A stretch of 25,405 nucleotides of DNA from Verrucomicrobiaceae bacterium (GTDB lineage Bacteria > Verrucomicrobiota > Verrucomicrobiae > Verrucomicrobiales > Akkermansiaceae). This document shows positions 1-16,823 of this stretch, one piece after another (positions within the stretch are counted from its first letter, which is position 1; each line of letters begins with the position of its first letter). Made by a program: the position numbers and the translations under genes. Under the pieces are notes generated by a model that saw only the letters and a program-made list of their open reading frames with translations, was not told the DNA's origin and did not search any database. The DNA is taken from contig CANBTO010000013.1 of the NCBI GenBank assembly GCA_947372405.1, positions 1-25,405 on the forward strand, given 5' to 3'.

Positions 1-1
1 G

Positions 2-1725
2 AGCTACCGCGAGTTGGTCGCACAATCCACCCGCCTCGCGTACAAGCTCCGCCGCGACGGTGTCGGGCCGGGCGACTCGGTGGGAGCGGGGTTCCATCGC
101 TCCGCGGATCTGATCGCCGGTCTTCTGGGTATCATGGCATCCGGTGCCGCATATGTTCCTCTGGACCCCGGGTATCCAGCCGCGCGGATCGCAAGCATGC
201 TTTCATCTGTGGAATTGAAAACCGTGGTGACGGACCGGACGAATGAAGCGTGTTTTCCTGGTCTGGACGTCATCAAGGTGGATCAACTCCCGATGGATGA
301 TGCGGATGCCTGGGAACCAGACGTGAAAATCGCTGGCGGGAATCCGATCTACGCCATCTTCACCTCGGGATCGACTGGTCAGCCGAAAGCGGCGAGCGTG
401 TTTCACTCGGGTTTCGCGAATCTGCTGGCATGGTATCAAAGCGAGTTGGCCCTCGGACCCGATGACAGCACGCTGGTGATCAGTTCGCCGAGTTTTGATC
501 TGACGCAGAAGAATTTCTATGCTCCCTTGCTGGCCGGCGGGACCTTGATCCTCGATGATTGCCAGACCTATGACATCACCCGCATTCTCGGCTTGATCAG
601 GAAGCATCGCGTCACCCTCATCAACTGCACGCCAAGCGCGTTCTATCCACTGGTGGATGCTTCCGCTTCCGACGAATACCGCGCGCTTGAAAGCCTGCGC
701 TTCGCGGTGCTTGGCGGCGAGCCGATCTCCATTCCAAGGCTGCGCGGCTGGTTGGAAAACCCCGGCTGCCGCGCCGAGGTGGTCAACAGCTATGGCCCGA
801 CCGAGTGCACGGACATCTGCCTGTTCCACCGCCTTCACCGTGGAAATCTCGATGATTTTCCTTTTGTTCCACTGGGCAGGGAGATTCCCAACGTGGTGGT
901 CTCCATCCGTGACGGGGATCTAACGGTTCTGCCCGACGGCGTGACCGGCGAGCTCTGCATCGCGGGTGCAGGCATCGGCGGTGGTTATTTGAACGATCCG
1001 GCCCGCACGGCAGGGCGCTTCGCTTGTGATGGCGCTCCCGGCTCCGTGATCTACCGCACGGGGGATCTGGCGAAACGGCATTCTTGCGGAGTTTTCGAAT
1101 TCAAGGGTCGGGCCGACCATCAAGTGAAGGTCAACGGTTTCCGCATCGAACTCGGCGAAATCGAGTGCGCGCTCGGCGCGATCGACGCGGTGCGCGAGGC
1201 CGTCGTCACCTTGCGCGACAACCGCCTGACCGCGTATGTCAGAAGTGATGCGAGCGCCGGATTCCTGCGCGATTGTCTTGCCGCGAGGCTGCCTTCCCAC
1301 ATGTGTCCGGCGGAGTTCGTGTTTGTCGACGAGTTTCCCCTCACTCCCAACGGGAAAGTGGACCGCAACGCGCTCGGTGGATTCGTTAGAGAACCTGCGG
1401 AGGTATCGTCCGTGCCGGTCCATTCGGAACTTGAGGCGGCCGTAATGAAGCTCTGGTCGGAGGTTCTTGGCAGTAATGTCTCCGATGCGAGAGCGAATTT
1501 CTTCGATCTTGGAGGAAACTCGATCCTGCTCGCGGTGGTGCACATCAGACTCAGGGAAATGACCGGCCGTGATTTCCCGATCACGGATCTTTTCGCCCTG
1601 CCGAGTGCGCGTGCCATCGCGCTCCACCTCGCCGCCGGACCGACCGTGTCAAAATCCGATGTCAACTTGGACCGGGTGCGCATGGCAAGGGCGAGATTCG
1701 CAAACTTCCAACGACCCGTTAGAAC

Positions 1726-1729
<4 letters not shown>
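2..1729 (+). CDS. NRPS protein, C-terminal part: adenylation domain + peptidyl carrier protein (5' truncated by window edge)
   Basis: The reading frame is open at the left edge (codons start at base 2), so the gene begins upstream and probably includes a condensation domain there. The visible part is an adenylation domain that loads an amino acid as its aminoacyl-AMP, followed by a carrier protein. Motifs seen: A3 TSGSTGQPKA (nt 362-391; the usual final G is A), A4 with FDLTQK (about nt 494-511), A5 NSYGPTE (about 785), A7 YRTGDL, A8 with GFRIELGEIE (about 1134-1163), A10 NGKVDR (about 1349). The carrier motif LGGNS has its phosphopantetheine Ser at nt 1520-1522. By eye the ten-residue pocket code reads DLKNVGSDIK; I cannot assign a substrate. 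About 40 residues follow the carrier domain, with no TE, E domain or evident docking helix. The stop overlaps the next start (ATGA, 1726-1729), implying translational coupling with the PKS/NRPS gene that follows. Confidence 0.93.
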
Positions 1730-10659
<8,930 letters not shown>

Positions 10660-10663
10660 AACC

Positions 10664-13600
10664 ATGGAACCGCTTCAGGAACCGCTGCTGCAACCGACCG
10701 TTCCCGCGGTGGATGCGGCATCCGTACTGGCATTCCCGGCATCCGTCGCGCAGCAGATGTTCTGGTATCTGGAGTTGCTGCAGGGCGAGGTCACCGCGTT
10801 CAATGTGCCGCTTCGTTTCCGTCTCTCTGGACCTTTGGACGTCGGGTTGCTGGAACGTTCACTCAACACCGTGATCGAACGCCACGAGGCGCTGCGCACG
10901 CGCTTCGGTGAGATGGACGGCGAACTGCTGCAGATCGTCGATCCGGAACTCAAACTGCGGATCCCGGTCATCGACATCAGCCACCTGCAGGCGGAGCGCA
11001 TCGATGACGAGGCGGACCGCCTGGGCAGCATCGAGGCGCACCGACCCTTCCACCTCGCGACCGGGCCGCTGATCCGCTCGGAGCTTGTTAGAACGGCAAC
11101 GGAGTCGCACATCCTCCACATCACCGTGCATCACGCGTTGTTCGACGGCATGTCGATGACGATGCTCACCAAGGAGCTGGCCGCGATCTATCAGGCGTAT
11201 TTCGACGGGCTGGAATGTCCGCTGGAGCCACTGGCGATCCAATACGGCGACTTCAGCGTCTGGCAGAAGGAGTTTCTGCAGGGGCCGGAGATGAAAAAAC
11301 AACTGGCCTACTGGAAACAGCGCCTGGAAGGCATGACCGAGCTGGACCTTCCGACGGATTTTCCGCGTCCACCGGTGAAGTCGTGGAAGGGTGACATCAC
11401 CTCGACGCTGCTCGGCAAGGAACTGACAGACAGGCTGCAGGCGGTCGCCGCGCGCAACGGGGCCACCTTGTTCCACCTGCAGTTGGCGGCATACATGATC
11501 CTGCTTCACCGTTACACCGGCAACCTCGACATCGCGGTCGGCACCCCGGTCACCGGTCGCACCCGCGGCGAGCTGGAGCCGGTCATCGGTGTGTTCATCA
11601 ACTCACTCATCCTGCGCTGCGACCTGTCTGGAAATCCCGGCTTCGAAGGATTCCTCGGGCAGGTCCGCGATACCGCTCTTGCGGCCTTGGAAAACCAGGA
11701 GCTGCCGTTCGAGTGTCTCGTCCGTGAACTTCGCCCCGAGCGTGATCCGGGCCGCAATCCGCTCTTCCAGGTGAACTTCAACCACCACCGTTCCTTCGCG
11801 CAGGCGGGCGCTTTCGGCGGGGTCACGCTGACGCCGATCCCGTCGCGCTCGCCGGGCACGATCTTCGACCTCCACTTCTTCATGGTGGAGCGCAAGGAAG
11901 GCTGGCGGGCTTCCTGCGATTACAGCACCGATCTCTTCACCCGCGAATCCGCGGACCGGATGCTGGGGCATTTCAAACGGCTTCTGGAGGACATCGCCAG
12001 TCATCCGGACAAGCCGGTCGAGCGCCTGGAGATTCTAACAGATGATGAGCAACGGCGGCTCGCGGAGTGGTCGCGGAATCCGACGGACTACCCGCACGAT
12101 TCCACGATCGGTTCTTTGTTTCTTGAAACCGCGGAAACGTTTCCGGATCGCACCGCCATCGAGTGCGGGGAGGTGCGCTTGACCTATCGGGAACTCCGCC
12201 TGGAGGCATTGCATCTCGCGATGGAGCTTCTCGAAGCCGGAGTCGAATCCGGAGACGCCGTGGCGATATCCGCACGTCCTTGCCCCGAGATGATTGTGGG
12301 TTTCCTCGGCATTCTCCTCGCCGGCGGCTGCTGTGTTCCGATGGACCCGGCCTATCCGGAAGACCGCTTCTCGATGCTTCTCCAACAAAGCGGCGCGCGG
12401 ATCGCACTCGCGACAGAAGGTGTTGAACGGGATTTCCCGAAGGCATGGACTGGAGATCTGCACATCATCAAACCCGTCGGCGGGGCACCTGCCACGTTGA
12501 TCCCGCCGCGAGTCGATGTGACTGCGGAACACCCGGCCCACCTGCTGTTCACCTCGGGTTCCACGGGTCTGCCGAAAGGCGTGCGCCTTCCTCACCGTGG
12601 CACGGTTCGTCTTGTTAGAAACAACGGCTTCATCACAATCACTCCGGATGACGTGTTTCTCCAGGCAGCGCCCGTTTCGTTCGACGCTTCGTTGTTCGAA
12701 ATCTGGGGAGCTCTTCTGAACGGCGGCCGACTGGTTCTGCTGCCGGACGGACCGGGGCTGCCCGGGATCGCCTCCGCCGTCCGGGACAAGGGCGTCACCA
12801 CGCTGTGGCTGACGTCCGGGCTCTTCCAACTGATGGTGGACGAGCATCTGGAATCCTTGAAGGGACTGCGTCATCTGTTAGCCGGGGGAGATGTCCTGTC
12901 GATTCCCCATGTCCGGCTTGCGAAAGAAGCCTTGCCGGAAACCCGCTTGATCAACGGCTACGGTCCGACCGAAAACACCACCTTCACCACCTGCCACGAA
13001 ATCACCGCGGATGACCTCCGGAAGTCATCGATCCCGATTGGCAGGCCGATCGCCAATACGACCGTGTTCATTCTGGATGAACAGATGAGGCAGGTTCCGG
13101 TTGGGATTCCCGGCGAGCTTTGCACCGGTGGCGATGGGCTGGCCGTCGGTTACCTCAACTCGCCGGAACTCGACGCATCAAAGTTCGTCCAACATCCGGT
13201 ATTTGGAAGGCTCTACCGGACCGGTGACCTTTGTCGGAGGTCTGCGGACGGCACCATCGAGTTCATCGGCCGGCGGGATCATCAGGTGAAAGTCCGTGGT
13301 TTCAGGATCGAGCTTGGGGAAATCGAAGCCATTCTCGCGAGCCACCCTCAGGTCCGCCTGTGCAAGGCCGCAGTGCGTGGATCAAGTGCCGAAACCAAGC
13401 GGATATTCGCATGGGTGGTTCCGCATGAAAACCAGACGCCGGACCTGGATTCGTTTTGTTCGTTCCTTGCGGAGAAACTTCCACCATTCATGCTTCCCGA
13501 TGGAATCGATGTGATCCCGGCCTTTCCTCTCAATGCGAACGGCAAGATCGACCTCAAGGTTTTGCCTGATCCCGGACACCGCGTCGCGGCGAAAGCCGAT

Positions 13601-14704
13601 GCGCCCCGTGAGGCTCCGGTTGGGGAAGCCGAAGTCAGGCTCGCGACGATCTGGCAGGAATTGTTAGAAGTGGAGGGCGTCGGACGCGCCGACGACTTCT
13701 TCGCCCTCGGCGGGCATTCGCTGATGGCGCTGCGGATGTTCTCGCGTATCAACCGGGAATTCGGCGTGGCTCTCCCGCTTGCGGCGCTCATCAAACATCC
13801 GACCATCGCGGCCCTCGCCACGCTTCTCGAAAGCCAAGCCGACAATGCCACGGATTTTCTCCCGGATCAAGCGGGCTGCACCAATGGCAACATCATCACC
13901 CTGGCGGCGGGAGGAAAGCAGCGCCCGCTGTTCTGCATACACGGCGGGGATGGAGGAGTCATTTTCTATAGAGGTCTTGCCGCCTTGATGCCGCCGGACC
14001 TGCCTCTGCATGCGATCGAATCACTGGAACTGGCGAAAAGCGGAGAAATCGCGAAGACCAGCATCGAGGAGACTGCATCGGCCTATCTGCGCTCCATTCT
14101 CGCCATGCAACCGGAAGGACCGTTCCGTCTCGCGGGCTATTCATTCGGCGGCGTCGTCGCACACGAGATCGCCTGCCAGCTTGAAGATGCGGGTCATCAG
14201 GTCGAGTTCCTGGGCATGTTCGACACCCACAATCCCGCCGCTCCCGCCCGCAGTTATAACCTGCTCGAGCGACTGCTGGTTTTCTGGGGACAGACGAGGG
14301 ACGTCCGCCTTACGGCTCGGCTCGGCATGCTGGTTGCAAGAATCCGCACGGGTTTGGTGACCCACAAGCGCATTCGCACGGAGCTGAAAACCGCCTCCAC
14401 CTCTCCGGCAGCCGAGGCCTACAGTGACCTCCGCCGGATCCAGGTGCGCGAGGAGAACTGGCGGGCGATGGGAATCTATCAACCAAGGACGTTCAAAGGA
14501 CGCATCACGCTCTTCAAAACCTCGTCCGTGAACGACAAGATCGAACGGCCGGCAGATTACGGATGGTCATGTGTGGCTCGTTGCGGCCTTGAAATCGTGA
14601 CCGTTTCAGGGCATCATCTGGACCTGTTCTCACCGGACAACATCGACACGCTCGCCAACGCGCTCACCACATCGCTCAAGCGCTGCACAAGCCGTGGCGT
14701 TTAA
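10664..14704 (+). CDS. NRPS termination module: C-A-PCP-TE
   Basis: 1346 residues from the chosen ATG, which lies 4 bases after the previous stop. In-frame starts at 10625 (GTG), 10634 (GTG) and 10637 (ATG) would overlap the upstream gene; none has a clear ribosome binding site. Domains: condensation about 22-460, LCL-like (HHALFDG at 156-162, RHEALRTRF at 73-81); adenylation about 480-965 (TSGSTGLPKG at 630-639, YGPTE at 766-770, YRTGDL at 851-856, RIELGEIE at 881-888, NGKID at 959-963); PCP with Ser1019 in LGGHS; thioesterase about 1085-1340 with Ser1160 in GYSFGG, Asp1187 and His1318 as the likely triad. The pocket reads DAFWLGGTFK by eye, a well-known valine-type code. The protein should add Val to the N-methyl-Ala carried by the preceding PCP and release the product by hydrolysis or macrocyclisation. 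It closes the assembly line; a dedicated PPTase follows 23 bases later. Confidence 0.95.
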   Translation: MEPLQEPLLQPTVPAVDAASVLAFPASVAQQMFWYLELLQGEVTAFNVPLRFRLSGPLDVGLLERSLNTVIERHEALRTRFGEMDGELLQIVDPELKLRIPVIDISHLQAERIDDEADRLGSIEAHRPFHLATGPLIRSELVRTATESHILHITVHHALFDGMSMTMLTKELAAIYQAYFDGLECPLEPLAIQYGDFSVWQKEFLQGPEMKKQLAYWKQRLEGMTELDLPTDFPRPPVKSWKGDITSTLLGKELTDRLQAVAARNGATLFHLQLAAYMILLHRYTGNLDIAVGTPVTGRTRGELEPVIGVFINSLILRCDLSGNPGFEGFLGQVRDTALAALENQELPFECLVRELRPERDPGRNPLFQVNFNHHRSFAQAGAFGGVTLTPIPSRSPGTIFDLHFFMVERKEGWRASCDYSTDLFTRESADRMLGHFKRLLEDIASHPDKPVERLEILTDDEQRRLAEWSRNPTDYPHDSTIGSLFLETAETFPDRTAIECGEVRLTYRELRLEALHLAMELLEAGVESGDAVAISARPCPEMIVGFLGILLAGGCCVPMDPAYPEDRFSMLLQQSGARIALATEGVERDFPKAWTGDLHIIKPVGGAPATLIPPRVDVTAEHPAHLLFTSGSTGLPKGVRLPHRGTVRLVRNNGFITITPDDVFLQAAPVSFDASLFEIWGALLNGGRLVLLPDGPGLPGIASAVRDKGVTTLWLTSGLFQLMVDEHLESLKGLRHLLAGGDVLSIPHVRLAKEALPETRLINGYGPTENTTFTTCHEITADDLRKSSIPIGRPIANTTVFILDEQMRQVPVGIPGELCTGGDGLAVGYLNSPELDASKFVQHPVFGRLYRTGDLCRRSADGTIEFIGRRDHQVKVRGFRIELGEIEAILASHPQVRLCKAAVRGSSAETKRIFAWVVPHENQTPDLDSFCSFLAEKLPPFMLPDGIDVIPAFPLNANGKIDLKVLPDPGHRVAAKADAPREAPVGEAEVRLATIWQELLEVEGVGRADDFFALGGHSLMALRMFSRINREFGVALPLAALIKHPTIAALATLLESQADNATDFLPDQAGCTNGNIITLAAGGKQRPLFCIHGGDGGVIFYRGLAALMPPDLPLHAIESLELAKSGEIAKTSIEETASAYLRSILAMQPEGPFRLAGYSFGGVVAHEIACQLEDAGHQVEFLGMFDTHNPAAPARSYNLLERLLVFWGQTRDVRLTARLGMLVARIRTGLVTHKRIRTELKTASTSPAAEAYSDLRRIQVREENWRAMGIYQPRTFKGRITLFKTSSVNDKIERPADYGWSCVARCGLEIVTVSGHHLDLFSPDNIDTLANALTTSLKRCTSRGV

Positions 14705-14727
14705 AGCCGACCGAGTGGAAGCATGGC

Positions 14728-15402
14728 ATGGAAACAGGAACCGTCATCGTCCATCTGATTCACCCGGACGCAGTATCACGTCGGGATGCCGATGGGTATC
14801 TGACGGATGAGGACAAGTTGCGTGCCATGTCCTTCCGTGATCCGGAACACGGTTTCCGCTGGATGACCTGGCGTGCCTCTCTCAGGCGGATTCTTGGAGA
14901 CGCCATCGGTGTCCAACCGCGGGATGTTCCCGTCGTTTTCAATGATTTCGGAAAGCCGCTACTCGCGGCACCCTTCGATTGCCTGTACTTCAGCTTGTCC
15001 CACTGCGACGACCTCGCCTTGCTCGCATTGTGCCCGGACGGGCCGGTCGGCATTGATCTGGAGCCCCTCGACAGGGCCGGGCAGCTGTCGGGTTGCGAAA
15101 CCACTTTCTGTCACCAGGACGAGATCGACGGCTTGCCTGCCGATGAGGCCGAGGCCTGTTCGCGGTTGCTGGAGATATGGACCGCCAAGGAGGCCGTCCT
15201 CAAGGCCGTGGGCACCGGATTTTCCCATCCGCCCGAGACCATGCGCCTTCACAAGGATGCCGGCCGCTGGGTGGCTACTTCCGCGAAGCTGCTTCCGCAC
15301 CTCTCGGATCAAGTCGTCACTCGCCTTGATCATCCCGCGCTGACTGGCTACTGCGCCTCGATTTCATCGCCGACACGGGTTGGGAGGATTGCGTTCGCAT
15401 GA
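14728..15402 (+). CDS. 4'-phosphopantetheinyl transferase, Sfp/Gsp type
   Basis: 224 residues, the usual size for Sfp-type enzymes, which transfer phosphopantetheine from CoA to the conserved Ser of carrier domains. Motifs seen: P1 DFGKP (Lys76), FSLSHCDD (88-95), the Mg-binding GIDLE (108-112, with Asp110 and Glu112), and WTAKEAVLK (151-159, with Glu155 and Lys159). It lies 23 bases after the NRPS termination gene on the same strand. It most likely activates the ACP and PCPs encoded just upstream, whose motif serines are all present. No strong Shine-Dalgarno is visible; this ATG is the first in frame and the P1-P3 motifs fit it. Function is secure by motif; dedication to this cluster is inferred from position. 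Confidence 0.93.
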   Translation: METGTVIVHLIHPDAVSRRDADGYLTDEDKLRAMSFRDPEHGFRWMTWRASLRRILGDAIGVQPRDVPVVFNDFGKPLLAAPFDCLYFSLSHCDDLALLALCPDGPVGIDLEPLDRAGQLSGCETTFCHQDEIDGLPADEAEACSRLLEIWTAKEAVLKAVGTGFSHPPETMRLHKDAGRWVATSAKLLPHLSDQVVTRLDHPALTGYCASISSPTRVGRIAFA

Positions 15403-15454
15403 TCGACAAACGCTGATCCTTCTGTCATGGATTCACCGCGTTACCGGAAATCCA

Positions 15455-16741
15455 ATGGCTGAACAGATCCAATTCAACTGCCCAGTTTGTGCGACACTGC
15501 TTCGTCTGCCACTTGAAATGGCGGGCGTAAGTGGACCTTGTCCGTGCTGTTCCCGGGAAATCGTGGCCCCGGATCCGAACGTTGGTACCGTAACTCAGGA
15601 GTTGCCGGAGCCGGTTCCGGTGACGTTCGAACCGTTCAAGCCTTTTGCCGAGTCGCCGCCATTGGTGCCCGCTCCCGCACGGCACGATCCGCCGCCCGAA
15701 CCTGCGGTTGTCCAACCCGAGGTCCAGAAGCCCGCCGTGCGGGAAGCCGCCGATCCGGTCCCGCGTGAAACGACTCCAGCCCATGTTTGCATGGTCGCAC
15801 CACAGGTCCATACCCGCCGGGTGGTTCTGGTCTTGTCCATCATGTTGACCTCGGTCGTTTCTCTGATGGCGGGTTATTTTCTTGGAATACGGTCGAACTG
15901 GCTCGTTTCAAGCACTCCACCACTGGTGCTTAATCCAGTTGCCGGAAGTCTGGATGTCAAAGCTGCCGATCCCGTGAAGGCAGAGGTGAGAAATTCCGCC
16001 GACCAGTCCTTGCCCGTAAAACAACCGGGTGATGCGAAGTTGGCGGAACCCGTCGCGGAACCCGATCCCGATCCTGTTAGAAACGCGGAGCCCGTCAAGG
16101 CATCCTCTGCCGCGCAGGCGGCATTGCGCGCGTTTCTCGAAGCTCCCGACTGGTCAACCCGCAGAGCCCATGTGCTGGCTCCCGACAAGTTGCGGCAAGT
16201 CATGGAGCAATATTCCCATGAAGCGCCCGACGGTCCCACACCCTACAAATCCATCACGGTCGAGAAAAGCTACACGGACAAAAAAACCGGCAGCACGCTG
16301 TTCATTTTTCAAGTCGTGACCGAAGCCCATCCATCGGGCATCCCGGTTGCTGTCGTGGAAACTTCCACCGGTTGGCAAGTGGATTGGAAAACCTTCATCG
16401 AGTTCCGCGATGACCACTTCAGGAAATTCGCTGACCAGGGGACTGTAGGCCAAAGCGCTCGCTTCCATTTGCTCGTGACCACGCCTCCGGCCGAAAGGGC
16501 GGCAAGGACGGAGAACGCGGATTTCGCCCCGTTCCTTCTGGATCCTCCGTTTCCGGGTTGCCAGAAAATCGCATACGTCAGGAAAATCTCCGAGGCCTAT
16601 AAAAACCTCAAGGAACTGACTGCCGACGGGAAGGTCTTCACCCCGGTGCTCGAAGTCGCAAGGCGCAACACGCCCGACGGCAAAGGCTACATTGAGATCA
16701 CGAAAATCGTCGCGAGCGACTGGTTGCCGGAAGACCTCTGA
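15455..16741 (+). CDS. Zinc-ribbon, single-pass membrane protein of unknown function
   Basis: 428 residues. The ATG at 15455 is preferred over an upstream TTG (15380) because the zinc ribbon then starts right after the N-terminus. Residues 9-32 hold two CxxC pairs (CPVC and CPCC), a minimal zinc ribbon. Residues about 45-120 are Pro/Glu/Ala-rich and probably disordered. A single membrane helix lies at about 123-144, after two arginines. A second low-complexity linker (about 150-220) leads to a folded C-terminal domain (about 222-428) with a helix-strand pattern (AALRAFLEAPDW near its start, GWQVDWKTFIEF in the middle) that loosely resembles NTF2-like domains. With the Arg-flanked helix, the zinc ribbon is likely cytoplasmic and the C-terminal domain exported. 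It follows the PPTase by 52 bases and could be co-transcribed with it. No role in biosynthesis is evident. The name is descriptive only. Confidence 0.75.
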   Translation: MAEQIQFNCPVCATLLRLPLEMAGVSGPCPCCSREIVAPDPNVGTVTQELPEPVPVTFEPFKPFAESPPLVPAPARHDPPPEPAVVQPEVQKPAVREAADPVPRETTPAHVCMVAPQVHTRRVVLVLSIMLTSVVSLMAGYFLGIRSNWLVSSTPPLVLNPVAGSLDVKAADPVKAEVRNSADQSLPVKQPGDAKLAEPVAEPDPDPVRNAEPVKASSAAQAALRAFLEAPDWSTRRAHVLAPDKLRQVMEQYSHEAPDGPTPYKSITVEKSYTDKKTGSTLFIFQVVTEAHPSGIPVAVVETSTGWQVDWKTFIEFRDDHFRKFADQGTVGQSARFHLLVTTPPAERAARTENADFAPFLLDPPFPGCQKIAYVRKISEAYKNLKELTADGKVFTPVLEVARRNTPDGKGYIEITKIVASDWLPEDL

Positions 16742-16762
16742 AAAGCCGGCCCTCAATATCAT

Positions 16763-16792
16763 TTGAAGCGGCTTTCTGCGGATTTGTAAAAT
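16763..16792 (+). promoter_or_regulatory. Candidate sigma70-type promoter for the GH38 gene
   Basis: TTGAAG (16763-16768) is followed after 18 bases by TAAAAT (16787-16792), which match 4/6 and 5/6 of the standard -35 and -10 boxes. Transcription would start near 16799, about 25 bases before the GH38 start codon. The stretch is markedly more AT-rich than its surroundings. Not experimentally supported. Confidence 0.4.
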
Positions 16793-16799
16793 AATCCGC
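16778..16799. promoter_or_regulatory. Perfect inverted repeat over the -10 region (possible operator or hairpin)
   Basis: GCGGATT (16778-16784) and AATCCGC (16793-16799) form a perfect 7-bp inverted repeat around an 8-base spacer that contains the candidate -10 box. This suits an operator for a dimeric repressor. It could instead fold as an RNA hairpin ending the upstream transcript, but no U-run follows it on either strand, which argues against a simple intrinsic terminator. Confidence 0.4.
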
Positions 16800-16823
16800 G
16801 GAAATCACGTAGGGCCACAAGCT

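Noticed and set aside
16742..16775. Terminator formed by AAAGCCG (16742-16748) and CGGCTTT (16769-16775)
   Set aside because: The loop would be about 20 bases, the stem only 7 pairs, and there is no following U-run.
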